Assembly (NCBI GenBank): GCA_051294375.1
Contig: CM119264.1
Span: 19,165,590 to 19,229,589, forward strand
Origin: Paraspadella gotoi
Lineage: Eukaryota > Chaetognatha
Length of the DNA: 64,000 nucleotides
Direction: 5' to 3'
Positions 1 to 11,047 of this stretch are shown piece by piece. Every line of letters starts with the position of its first letter. The first letter of the stretch is position 1. A program made the position numbers and the translations under genes. The notes below the pieces were generated by a model. It ran no database searches and was not told the origin of the DNA. It worked only from the letters and a program-made list of their open reading frames with translations.

Positions 1-2242
1 TCCAAAAACAACAGGCCCTTGCGTTAATGTGCAGAATATATGTGGGTAGCATCAACTTTGAATTGAGGGAAGACACACTAAAGCAGGTTTAACAATTACC
101 ATATTATGAAATTTTAGACTCTTGTAGAAAAATGTTTTTGTCTCAGGCATTTGCTCCGTTTGGTCCCATCAAAAATGTTTCGTTGTCGTGGGATCCACAG
201 CTAAACAAACATAAAGGGTTTGCCTTTGTCGAGTACGAGATTCCCGAGAGCGCGCATTTAGCTCTGGACCAGGTATTATAATTTATATTATGAAGCGTAT
301 TTTATATTCAAGGACTGCGTAGTGCGTACAGCTTCTCAAACTTTTGGTGATGCTCTTTCAGATGAACGGAGTTATGATGGGAGGCCGAAACATTAAGGTG
401 GGAAGGCCGTCGAACATGCCTCAGGCGCAACCAATTATTGAAGCTGTGAGTTATTATAGTATGAACCAAATACAACACATATTTGAAATTTTTTTTATTT
501 ATTCTTCCAATAAAAAAAAAGCTCGCAGAAGAAGCCCACAATGCCAATCGCATATTTATCGCTTCAATTCACAATGAACTCACTGAAATGGATGTCCGTT
601 CCGTGTTTGAAGCCTTTGGGAAAATAAATTCTTGCCAGCTGGCGCCGGCGCCTGTTGGCGGATGTGGGAAGCACCGTGGTTTTGGATTCATCGAGTACGA
701 CACTCAGCAGGCTGCCCAAGACGCCATCGCATCCATGAATCTCTTTGATTTAGGTTCGTCGTGGATAATATTAGAGAGTAAAAAATAAAATAAAATTGTA
801 CAAATAATACAAAATAGTACAAAATATTTTTTTTCTGCATTAGGCGGACAGTACCTTCGTGTAGGAAAAGCCATCACTCCAGCAGACGCCATTATTGGTG
901 GTTCGCCGACAGTTGTGACTACTACATCTTCTGTGGTGTTGCAACCTATGCCTACAGCTGCTGCTGTAGCGGCGGCGGCGGCCACCGCCAAAATTCAAGC
1001 AATGGAGGCAATTGAGGCACCAAAGGTAGTTGTACCGAAATTGGGGTCTCCTGCACAATCTGTCATTCCTCCACCAGGTAAGTCCCTTTCGACCTTTGTT
1101 ATGTTACTTAATCTTTAATTTTATTTTGATTTTTTATAAAAATTTATTCAGCGGTCGTCACTATCCCTACTTTGTCCGTAACATCTTCTCCATCTATGGC
1201 TCCTGGCATTGTGACGCCTCTTCTCACGACGTCTACGGTACCTCCGCCCACATCTTCGGGGCCTCCTTCTCTCATGGATGTACAAGTGACGCCGACGGGA
1301 GCTTTGGCTCAGGTCTACTACTCGATATAAAATTTTGCTTGTTTTGTTAATTTGGTTAATCTGTAGATTCTGTTTTATACTACGTAAGTGGAAATAATAT
1401 ACGTAATTTTCGTATTTTAACTGACATTTTGATTCTGTTAGGCTCAAGCCGCGCTCGCTGCAGCAGCGAAAGCGGCTCAGGAAGCAGCCGTGGCTGCCGG
1501 ATTGGCCACGCCGGATGGAGCCATTTTACCCGATAAAATGGAAGAAGAAATGGTTGAAAAATCTTTGCATGCCCAGGAAGAGGGAATGAAGGCAAGTTCT
1601 TACGGCAATTATGTAAATTAACTGCAAGATAGCTTTGAATTATATGGTAAAAAATTTGTTTCCTTGCTTAGGTTTCTGGTTCAAGTCAACGACACATGGT
1701 AATGCAAAAGCTTATGTCGCGGAAACTGCAATCTCGGGTTGTCATTTTGCGAAACATGGTGGGTCCTGACGACATTGACGAGGAGCTGGAGGAAGAAGTA
1801 ACATCGGAATGCGAGTCATTTGGCAATGTGGAAAGAGTTATAATATATCAGGTCATTGATTGACTGCTAATGAATTCCTAAAATTCCCTATACGTAGATG
1901 CGTATCCTGAACTCTCCCTGTCAATTACTTTATGAAGATGTCGATACGCCGCAACACATTCAAACTTTCTAGATTCCCATATTTTTGAGATGCCGTATCG
2001 ATCATGTGAATTTTCATACTAGTAACTATGGTAACTATGGAATTGTTAAATAAACTTTTCAGGAACGTCAAGGGGAAGAGGATGACGCTGAAGTCATCAT
2101 CAAAATTTTTGTAGAATTCACAAACCCAACATCGGCGGAAAAAGCGATTGACGCTCTCAACGGTCGCTACTTTGGCGGAAGAGTTGTGAAAGCAGAACTC
2201 TATGACCAGGGATCATTTGACGTCAATGATCTTTCTGGTTAA
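1..2242 (+). CDS. PUF60: PUF60 / Half pint-like poly(U)-binding splicing factor, 5' partial, nine visible exons
   Basis: Splicing factor that binds pyrimidine tracts and helps U2AF and U2 snRNP recognise 3' splice sites in the nucleus (family knowledge). The exons I place by reading frame and splice sites are 3-86 (open upstream), 147-272, 362-445, 522-753, 844-1077, 1152-1312, 1442-1591, 1672-1851 and 2063-2242. They join without a stop into about 476 residues. Visible residues 9-85 are RRM1, with RNP2 IYVGSI and RNP1 KGFAFVEY. Residues 107-185 are RRM2, with IFIASI and RGFGFIEY. An Ala-rich linker follows, including the family-typical [17 protein letters not shown]. Residues about 378-465 are the C-terminal U2AF-homology motif, with the Arg-X-Phe loop present as RYF and the family ending in DLSG before TAA. 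Introns are short (60-211 bp). The seventh intron starts with GC (1592-1593); all others are GT-AG. The N-terminus lies outside the window. The identification is firm. Confidence 0.96.
1592..1671 (+). other. GC-AG intron in the PUF60-like gene
   Basis: The exon ends ATGAAG and the intron begins gcaagt and ends cttag. Only the GC donor keeps the frame: the preceding codon AAG joins directly to GTT TCT GGT, giving the conserved family segment [13 protein letters not shown]. The nearest GT (1596) would shift the frame. Apart from the C, the donor matches the consensus AAG/GYAAGT well, as is usual for the rare GC-AG introns. Confidence 0.85.
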
Positions 2243-2502
2243 CTTGATATCTTGATACTTACGTCGCGCGCCCTTTAAATATTTTTACACATCAAGCCGT
2301 GTATATTTTCTTCATAAATCGCCTTTTGGTCCCCAACTCGCTCGCTTACTTTCGTATTTTCGCAAAATATCTCTTTGAAAGTTGTTTTTATTTACCATCC
2401 AAATGCTAGGGAATGTCTTATTTGGAATGTTTTTATTTTTTTCTCACGAGTGTAAATGTTTATCGTAGCTGAAGTCAGTATATTTTACATAAAGAATGAG
2501 AA

Positions 2503-3120
2503 ATAGGCTTTCAGATGGGAGTGAAATGAAAATATCAAATACTGTGGTTAAATTAGTTGTTATAACAACTATATATTTTGTACCCTGGTAAAAAAATTGC
2601 TGACGTTTTTTATTTTTCAACTCTCAATAGTCCAGCTTGCTTACTTTCATAGTTATGTGATCATCATTGACATGGTCAAATTGCAGAAAAGGATTTTTTG
2701 TTGTATTTCAATAGGACCTTACTGTTATAATATATATTTTGATGTAAAAAAATGACATATTGGTTCCTTTTATAGATATAGACGGTGCCTGTGCAATCAG
2801 AAAGTCACAACTAAAATGACACCCTTTTTTTATTTTATAGTTTTTTTAGTTAAAATTAAAAAGGCAAGAGCCTGTTGATAACTAAACCTTAAAATATATT
2901 AAGAATTTTTTTTGCATGCTCCCAAGATATTATACTAACTAAAAGAAATTGAAATATTCGTCTCGATTTTTTTCACAATTAGTTTAAAATTAAAAAAATC
3001 TCGGAAAAAAAATCATTTATGATAAGTATTGTTAATTTGCTGTATGGGCATATAAACGTCAGTCAGTCAGTTATGAGTTATTACAACTGTTTTCATTTCA
3101 CTCCCATTTGTAATCCGTGT
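2503..3120. mobile_element. MITE-like element with long terminal inverted repeats
   Basis: The left end carries CAGATGGGAGTGAAATGAAA and the right end its near reverse complement, TTTCATTTCACTCCCATTTG. The same ends bound shorter elements at 42067-42424 and 54923-55279. There is no coding capacity over about 0.6 kb. It sits about 260 bp after the PUF60-like stop codon, so it may lie in the 3' UTR or just beyond. The outermost bases are degenerate, so the exact boundary and the TA target duplication are not clear in this copy. Confidence 0.7.
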
Positions 3121-3965
3121 TTATGAAAAAAAAATTTAGTACATGATATTTTTACGATTAGCATCATGAGCAATTAATGTCACTTGGAGACGTCCCAAAT
3201 TCGACTCTGTCTTTGTATTTTGATTAAATGAACCTTTGTTAAAACTATTGGCGGAATATTTTTTTTCAAATAGTGAAGGATAGTGCTAGCTAATCAATTG
3301 GATTCAGCTTTTGAAGATAGGTAATGTTTCTATTTTATTTTCCAATACTGGTCAATTGTTTAAATTAAAATTATTTTAAATGAAGGAGCAGAATTAAGTT
3401 GAATTGATCAAATTGTTAGCGAAGTAAGTTTGTTTCCATTCCAAAAGTTTGCCCAACATACTAATATACAATTATACATTCACTATATACAAGACTTGTA
3501 TATAAAGAAAAGACGACTTAATTTTGCTTGCGGAGATATTTGTAAATTGGCGCCTATAAATCATTGATTGCAAAATTTAAAAACTCGTTTTGGGTATTAT
3601 TTACAGCCTTAGTAAAAAATATTCCTCAATACTATGGCGCCTTTAAGCTGCAATTATAAGTCACGACTAAAATATTATGCCTCGCCTCCATCTTAACTGA
3701 GCTAAGCAGGGGAAAGCTCAATCAAAAAAAACTAAACTTTAAATCTATTGACTTTAGGTGGTTAAACCTCGAGTCAAAACTTTGTTCCCTTCAGTTCTAT
3801 TTTCGAAAACCAGTTTTCTGGACCAGAATCTGGTGGACCACTTTTTTTTTGCGTCGTCTTTGTCATGCGACACTTAATTTCGAAGTGTTCAGTTATGCAA
3901 TTACCACTGTCTTGTTGCGTCTTGTGACATTCTGGAGCTAAGCGCTTTTGCAACTGAATCAATTC
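3121..3965. other. AT-rich intergenic stretch upstream of the XK-like gene
   Basis: I see no convincing exon, tRNA or repeat here. It should contain the promoter and 5' UTR of the gene that starts at 3966, but I see no clear TATA or initiator motif. Confidence 0.4.
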
Positions 3966-5705
3966 ATGGCGAAACGACCCGATTTTTTAAATGATTCCAA
4001 ATTCAAACGCAGCGTTTTTGCTACTGCCACATTCAAGTGGATTCTGTTCTTTCTTCTGGACGTGGGATCGGACCTCGCCCTTGCAATCAACTACTTCCAC
4101 GACGAAAAAATCCGTGAGGGTTCGTGTACAGCGTTGTATATTGCATTAGGGTGCTTGCTCCAGGTTCGTGGCCTTTTGTTTACCACTCCTATGTTATTGT
4201 CTGTCTTTACAATTACAAATAGAACCAAGTTACGGGACAAAAGAGGCTTTTTTTTTTCCATGTTTGTAATTTTTTCGTCTGGTTATTCTCGTTTCCTCCA
4301 CAAAATAAGTAAACCGTCCTAGGATAACCGCGCCAGTGGCAGGCGGCGCCACTGAGGGTCGGAAGCCCCTAAAGCCATCTGAAATGGGAAATAAAAAAAC
4401 GTCAAAGGGAGATAAGAATTTAATTAATCAGAAATGACGAAAAATTGTTTTGACAAAAAAATCAAATAATCAAGGGGTATCGTTATGTATGAATTTCAAT
4501 ATTTAAAACTACAACAATAGAATTCTACCAACAGGTTTGCTTTGCTTTGTGGAGTGCACGGCGGGGAGAGATTCTATGGAAAAAACTGTGGTACCTTGTC
4601 CCACTCGCAATGCTAGGGATGACCCCGATGTTAGTAAAAAAAATTGTAATAAGTTTTAGTATTGTTGGAATAGACATAATCACTATAATCAGGTTTTTTC
4701 CAGCTACTATTATGTCGTCGCCCTTCACCTACGTCTCAACTCCTCCGACAAATCTGGTTCAAAGTCCGCCCTTCGCTTCGCCCGAAGTTTTCGGTTCTGG
4801 GAGATAGCTGGCGAAGCCGTTCCTCAGTTTGGTTTCCAGCTCAATCTCATCATCGAGAACAACGCATTTAACTTCAGTCAGTTGTTTTCCCTGTCGACAT
4901 CGCTCGTAGGTATAGCCAGGAACCTGTCTCCTTGCCTGCTGGCCCTCGTAGCCAAAGGAAGATCGAAAGCTGTAATTCCCAACTGGATCTTGGCTCCACT
5001 GATTGGCCTTCAAATGACCACATATATCATTCCTATTCGGATTGCTTCGTCGACCTTTCCGTAATAATAATGCAATTACTTAGTGTATGCCAACTCTTGA
5101 TATTGTTGTTTTGTTATTCTTACAGAGGAATCCAGTTTATCTGGATCGGTTTCTACGTGGGCTCCATTTTGCAGTGGCTTTGTTTCAACTTTAGACGATT
5201 CCCACTCTTGGTTTGCCTATTTTTCGTCATGCTCCACTTTTTTTCTTTCCTCGTCACTAACTTCGTCTCGTCAAGTTGGTTCGTGTCCTTCGTTCCCTTC
5301 CTGCCAGCAAACTCGACCTTCTCCGGAGTACCCGAATTCGTCTGGCCACATCCGCTGATACATCTCCGCGGTTGGGTCACCAACGTGTCTGACCTCGGGG
5401 TCAATGATACGCTCTTCCTACGGGGGAATTGCGACGCAGTTGACCGTGTTCGGGAGTACTGCCTCACTGACTACATCACCACGCTGTACCTTTTCTTCCT
5501 TTATTCCAGCATAGTGCTTTTCTTTTATCAGTGTTTGTTGTGGGGACTTTATTTGGGAATATTTCGAGATAGAGCTCTTCGAAAAGCGAGAGAGCGACAC
5601 TTTTCTCTCGTTCAGGACACTCGGTTGTCCAAAAGCCCAAACAAGACTGAAGCGGAAGGTTCTGGTATTGGAGCAAGAGAAGATGGCCCGATGATTACCA
5701 GGTAA
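3966..5705 (+). CDS. XK-related-like multipass membrane protein, four exons
   Basis: Exons are 3966-4163, 4535-4629, 4704-5060 and 5126-5705. All three introns are GT-AG, phases agree, and the joined product is about 409 residues, close to the usual XK-family length of about 350-450. Seen: a first hydrophobic helix followed by LLDVGSDLALAINYF, which resembles the XK-family DxGTDLWxAxxY segment. A central EAVPQFGFQLNLIIEN resembles the family's LETAPQLxLxLxIML, and is followed by a TSLVGI segment like its TSFLGI. Several more hydrophobic segments follow, including a long one in exon 4 (about residues 330-360), with NST, NVS and NDT sequons before it. The tail is charged and rich in Arg, Lys and Glu. 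XK-related proteins are lipid scramblases or their partners at the plasma membrane (family knowledge). Function here is inferred. The start is the first ATG in frame. Another multipass family remains possible. Confidence 0.6.
4319..4380 (-). repeat. Copy of a dispersed ~60 bp repeat inside the first intron of the XK-like gene
   Basis: The reverse complement reads GGGGCTTCCGACCCTCAGTG and then an imperfect match to 62363-62425, including a shared CACTGGCG and a near-shared GGTTAxCCTAG. The two copies lie 58 kb apart in opposite orientation. Only this short core is shared, so it looks like a fragment of an interspersed element. Confidence 0.6.
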
Positions 5706-5927
5706 ACGAAAGAAAGCATTTGACAATTTTTTTATACAAAATTTTAGATTGTTTACATTTTAATGTTTAACGTTACGGTTATGCTAGAACTTATATTGAA
5801 TTTTTGCTGAAAAATACGCCGCTAAAAGTCCATGCAAACCTTTTTTCCAATCTACATTGACATATAGGTATATATAAAAACTCCATCATCATCGCGTCTA
5901 TCCTCTTTATACCTTAAATTAAACTTT

Positions 5928-5933
5928 AATAAA
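5928..5933 (+). promoter_or_regulatory. Candidate polyadenylation signal AATAAA of the XK-like gene
   Basis: A perfect AATAAA lies about 220 bases after the stop codon at 5705, on the same strand, in AT-rich sequence. No cDNA was available to confirm cleavage. Confidence 0.5.
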
Positions 5934-6531
5934 CTTTAAACGATGATTTATAAGATGCTCTCCTGACTGAACTTGTATTGTTGTACGACAGTAAACTTAA
6001 AGCAGCTACTGATTCAATATGAATTACTTGTCGTCATTAGTCATATGTTCTTTACATTTAGTTATTTATTTTTTTATCATGGTATAATTTTACTTTCGCC
6101 GACTGGAACCCACCCAGTCAGTTATTTCTCTAGTTGCATATATCATTATTTTTTTATCGTCGTTAGCTCTTGAGACCATTTTGTGACGATGGTCCCAATA
6201 AACGGCGTCAAAGTTGTTGTCGTCGGAGTTCTTAATTATTGATCGCTTTTTATATATTATTTTTAATTGATTACGATGTCTTTTACAAACGATAGTTATA
6301 TTTTTAATGTTTGATCTATTGTGGATTCCTGTCACATTATGACTTACTGTAATAGGTAAATTAGCATATAGTATAGGAAATTTTTGTTGCTGTCTATTCT
6401 GATTCGTTTAAAAACGAGTTGATCTCTGCAGCGGCTGAATATTGTTGTCTCTTTTTTTTATTAAAAACAATTTTATATCAATATCGAACTCATGATGTTA
6501 AGGATTTTATCATATTACCGGCTAAATTATA

Positions 6532-6697
6532 CTTTCGCCGACCGCGGTTTTGGCGGCTTTTGAAAAACCATTTAAAAATAAATTTAAAAAAAATATTACT
6601 TAATTACCTTAACCCTAAACCCTCTTAACCCTAACTACCTCTAACCACCTCTAACTCTAAACCACCCTAACCCCTCCCTAACCCCGGTTGGCGAAAG
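6532..6697. mobile_element. Short TIR element (~166 bp) with TA target duplication, holding telomere-like sequence
   Basis: The left end CTTTCGCCGACCGCGG and right end CCCCGGTTGGCGAAAG are imperfect inverted repeats. Both are flanked by TA (6530-6531 and 6698-6699), the signature of Tc1/mariner-type insertion. The right half contains CCCTAA-like motifs. A third copy of the end, CTTTCGCCGACTGG after TA, lies at 6093, so a larger element of about 600 bp is an alternative reading. Confidence 0.5.
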
Positions 6698-7150
6698 TAA
6701 AAGTAACCCTTTTTACCATCGCGCCTCGGCCTTCATGGCCTTAACCCTAAACCTAATCCATTCCCCTGGCTCGCGACATCGCCAGCAAGCCACCTGCTCC
6801 AACCTAACCCTAAACTGGGCCCCGATCCAAATCCTAACCCACGGGCCTCTCCCCCAACCCTAATCATAACCCGGGCCTTCCGTATATCTCCGAGCTTCAA
6901 GCCTAACCCTTATGTTCTTCACATGGCTCTCTCTCTTAACTCTCTCCCTAACCTGGCCCAACCCGGGTCTCCCGGTCATCGCCGAGACCAAACCCTAATC
7001 CCTAATGTCCCTCGCCAGTACCTTCCCAAACCCTAACCGTAACCCGGGCCTCCTGTCCATCAAGACTCACCCTACCCCTCACTTAAAAATTGACATTAAC
7101 ATTAAAGTACTCAACACTAATGCAGAAACCTAACCCTAACCCTTTATCTG
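6601..7150. repeat. Degenerate interstitial telomere-like repeat (CCCTAA)n
   Basis: AACCCTAA-type motifs recur about ten or more times (for example near 6611, 6741, 6804, 6858, 7030 and 7132), separated by C-rich sequence. The pattern is scattered, not a clean array. It resembles an old internal block of TTAGGG-type telomere repeat or a C-rich subtelomeric relic. Confidence 0.55.
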
Positions 7151-7159
7151 CAAACCCAA

Positions 7160-7370
7160 TGGTCCCGGGTTCTAGCCCGAGTTAAAATATTTCTTGCAAA
7201 AGAGTGACGGCCGGTTAAACCACCGGTAGCAAGCCTACCGCCGGATCCTAAGCTCCGAAAAGCAAAGCAACTGTCAGAAATCTCCGCACATCAAGTGTGA
7301 GGGGCTGAGGGCTATCCATACCTTTAGAGAGGCTCGGCGACCCTCTCTCTTCTCGGTCACTTCAAAAAGT
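7160..7370 (+). repeat. Possible tRNA-derived SINE fragment
   Basis: GGTTCTAGCCC at 7168-7178 is close to a Pol III B box (GGTTCGANNCC) and is followed by GC-rich, structured-looking sequence. No convincing A box was found at the expected spacing, so this is only a hint. Confidence 0.25.
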
Positions 7371-9492
7371 TCAATAAATAGGTTTTATTACACGCTTTAG
7401 TAACAAACTCCGTGAATTTGGTTGGTTAATTGGTTTCATGCATTTTTATTTTAGTAATATATATTTTGTTTTCATTTAAGTTCCATTACTTTTTGTTAAA
7501 AATATTAATTAGACTAATATAATCAAACTGTCTCTTACCATAAAAAGGAATGTTCTGAGAAATTCCGACAAACTATTACCAAGTCATTAAAAAAGTTTCT
7601 ACTTCGCCAGAAGACCTGATGAACGAATACAAACAAATTTGTCATTACCGCCGATTCCATCGATCGTACCGATGGTACCAATGGTCCCGATGGTCCGATC
7701 CCATATGCCTGCGGATCTAATCTGTCATTAATTCTTGAGGGAAACGAGGCGGAAAAAAAAATTGAAAGAAAAAAAAAACAAAAAGAAAAAGCAGTGATAT
7801 TAAAAGTGGAAACCTAAAGGAAAAATCAAAAAAAGCAAAAAAAATTTGAAGCCAGAGAAAGGTTCATCCCTTAGTGAATGAAGAAAAGAGCACGAATTCT
7901 GACATTTTTGTAGATGGCTGGAAAAAAAGAAAAGGGGAGGAAAAAAAGAGACACTTTTCAGGGCTTAGAAAAAGAAAGTGAGGGCGCAAAGTAAGATGCC
8001 AGTGCGAGAGCGGATTGACATTTGGATTTAAGGCTTGCGGGCGGGTTGAGTAGCGAAATGAATGTTGGGCGTTTTGGTGAGCGCGGCGGGGTGGCTCCTG
8101 ATGAATAACAATGAAAGGTTCGGGTTTATTGCGTTGTGCGGCGGAAATTGTTCCTCGGTGGCTAATCACCTTTCGCAACAGGATGAGGAATGAGTTTATT
8201 GTTGTCGTCTATGTGGTTACGCGCAGGCGACATTCTGTTTATTTCTCGATAGCGATTAACCGATTAGCCTAAATGGAATGGGAACAATGACGTTCACGTT
8301 TCGCTTATTTTAAGGTGTGGCCTGTGACTGTGTTCATTTTATACCTGGGACAGCGAGATTGCTCGCCACTGCAAGACGTTTGAGACTGGAAAATGGCAAC
8401 ACTCCTTGCAGCTCAATTTAGTAGTATAAATAAATTAGTATAATAATTTATTACGCTTCATTGTCGCTTCAGCTTAAGCTGCCATAAGCGTTTCCGCCAA
8501 GTCATTGGAACTCCTGAAACAGTGAGTTATTCCCAAACTCTCTTTAATTTGGAGTGGGAGCTTAATTTCATCCTTCGCTCGCGGAAAGGGAAAAAACACC
8601 ATTGTTATGAAAATGAGCCGGTGAATTGCGGTTGATGGTTGTGACACGAGGGTCACGCTTACGAATTGGACGCGAGACGAAGAGGAACGGAACGACGAAG
8701 GAGAAATAGGAAGGAAGCTGAAAAATGTTATAAGTTTTTAGAAGAGTAAAACGAAAAGACTGACAAAGATTCGGGAAGAGTGTTTGAGAAGCCATAAGGA
8801 GGCTTAAATGGGGACAAGGCCAAAGAAAAAAATATTAGTTAATGTTTATCTGTTGGTTTCCAAGAAAAGAGCAACGAGCTAAAAAACATCAATGACATAG
8901 CTAGTAGCTACAGCATTTCAACTTTTGGAATTCAAATTTTATGCCGACAGGAAGTCAAACTTGAAAGTCGCGGTGCTATCTGTTAATCTCTTCTTCCCTG
9001 TAGTAAATAGAAATATAGAATTTCCTTCATTAAAATTAATTACCTTCACCGTCGTATTAATTATGCAAGTCGAATAAGAGATATTGTTCATTTAAGGCGA
9101 CAAAACGTTACATTAATATTATTAACGTCATTATCGCGCGACATTTCAATACTCCCTCCTAACACCCTGCTTGTTTTGTCGCTCCGTCGTCTCCCCGGGT
9201 TATTTTTAATTTATTTTCCCGGCGTTTCATTTGTTCCAGCGACGACGGAATCTCTCTCTCCACACAAACTAACACCCACACTTGTTCGTCGAGGAAGTGG
9301 AGAGCGAAGAGTTTTTCTCCTAACCGCTCTTCTTTCGATTATAACTTCTCGTTGTCATCGGATGTAGCTTTCTCCGTGATTACTATTATTTCTTTGTCTC
9401 CTACAGGTTTATACGTTATGTTGACCAACACTACTCTATAGTTTTGTTATTCGATGTAAAGTGTACACATAGTGCTATGACAATGAATAAAC
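7371..9492. other. Gene-free stretch
   Basis: I see no convincing exon on either strand. Open frames are short, without splice context or family resemblance. There is a purine-rich segment around 7740-7990. Confidence 0.5.
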
Positions 9493-9679
9493 GAGTGAAT
9501 AAACGAGACTGTGAGAGTGTTTTGATTGAAAGCTTGCAGAGACCAGCTATGTCATTATCTTGTAAGAGTGATGGAGGCTTTAAACCACCAAAGCCTGTCC
9601 ATTGTCCAAAGTCAAGGGCAAGATAGCTTGTTTATTAAATGAATGGATAATTTTTATAATGGTTGTACCAATTTCATAC
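9493..9679 (+). repeat. Dispersed ~185 bp repeat, copy 1
   Basis: Nearly identical to 45183-45361 and 58555-58730. It starts GAGTGAATAAACGAGACTGT and ends GGTTGTACCAATTTCATA. Compared with the other two it has a short internal insertion, with TCCATTG before TCCAAAGTCA. No coding capacity. Copies 2 and 3 lie in blocks A and B and may be one locus. Confidence 0.8.
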
Positions 9680-9860
9680 ATTCATTGTTTGTTGTTTTTA
9701 TTCATCACCATTCACCAATTCATTTCGATGAATAGCAATATTTTATCATCAACATCATCTCTAAACCCTTTCTCTCTTCTCAGGAGAGAGCTCGTCTCAC
9801 TTCTTTTCTACTTCTAATACATTGTGGTATAATCCTTTCGTTTCGTTGTGTAATGACAAT

Positions 9861-9981
9861 TAGAAGAGTTTAAAATTAGTTTCAAAAAGGTTTTTTAACG
9901 CTGATGAAGGCTTGTACCTAAGCCGAAACATATCCGTTATTAATGAAATAAATCGTTGTTGAAACTAATTTCAAACTCTTT
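9861..9981 (+). ncRNA. Hammerhead-ribozyme-like hairpin flanked by an inverted repeat
   Basis: CTGATGA (9901-9907) is followed by a five-base-pair stem GGCTT/AAGCC with a GTACCT loop, then GAAA (9925-9928). This is the order of the conserved hammerhead core around stem II. Outside it, TTAGTTTCAA (9876-9885) and TTGAAACTAA (9959-9968) are the inner part of a roughly 22 bp imperfect inverted repeat that could extend stem I. After GAAA a minimal stem III (AC/GT with GTT as possible NUH) can be drawn. The bases next to the core do not pair cleanly, so activity is doubtful. Penelope-like elements and retrozymes are known to carry hammerheads. Confidence 0.4.
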
Positions 9982-11047
9982 TACTTCTAATACAATAATA
10001 TAATTCTCTTATTTTTCGTCTTCTACACTTTCTTACATTATAATAAGAAAGATATCTATTATCGATTATTTTTATTGTGTTTCTTTTTTTTATACTATTC
10101 GTCATTGTATATTAATCCTCATGAATATTTTTTTGTTGAGCGGATTTTTCGACGCGAAGCTGCGCCAACGTGAATTTCTCTTTTTTTCCTTTTTCCCTTC
10201 ATAACGGAGCCCCGCTGGTTTCGCCGGGCCTGAGGATGAGGAGTCGCGCGTGACAGAACGCATCTGGATTTTCTCAGTAAAGATCACCCAAAGTTCATCC
10301 TTTAACAGTTTTTTTTTTATTGGGAGACGGGATGTTAGGGAGCTAGGGGTGGAGTTAGGAAGACTGCAGCGAAAGGTGAGGAGGGAAAGAATATGAAGAC
10401 TGGGGAGAAAGAAGACGTCATCAACGGTTAAAAACTAAAGGGAGAAAAATAAAGAGGAAACGGCGAGGGGAAAACAGAAAGGAAAGTGGGAAGCTTCCTC
10501 CGCCATTCCGCGGGATGTTGTATATTTCATTGTGTACGGGGAACATTATGATGGCCCCTTCCTCATCTAATGGCATTTTGATTGTTGTTGGGATCGCGGA
10601 GACCGAAAAGCAGTAAAGAAAAAAAAATATAAGATAAAACCATTGTGCGTTGGTTGTTGTGGCCGTTTGAATATTCTATGTTTGTTTTCGCTGCGTTTAT
10701 GCCCTGTCTCTCTCAGCTCTTAACTTTCGTGGATCGACTCTCAATGTCTCAATTTTCTCGAAAAGCTTGCTTACCAATCATCCAATCTTTATCTAGAAAA
10801 ACAATAGTCTTCGTGCGATCGCCGTAATTAGTTTTCGTTATCGTTAATTTAATCATGGCGATAATTGCTAATTATATTAAAAAAGAAAGACACCAAAAAA
10901 TTTATAAATAAAGCAGGAGGCAGTGTGAGGGATTGCACAGACGATCGCAGGAGTGTCGACGAAGCCCACGAAAAGGTAGTGATTGGAGGATTGCAGGCAA
11001 CATCAACGTTCACTGCAGCGGTTTCATAACCGGAATCAAATTTCGCA
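9982..11047. other. Gene-free stretch before an assembly gap
   Basis: I see nothing recognisable beyond purine-rich sequence at about 10310-10500 and homopolymer runs. Confidence 0.45.
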
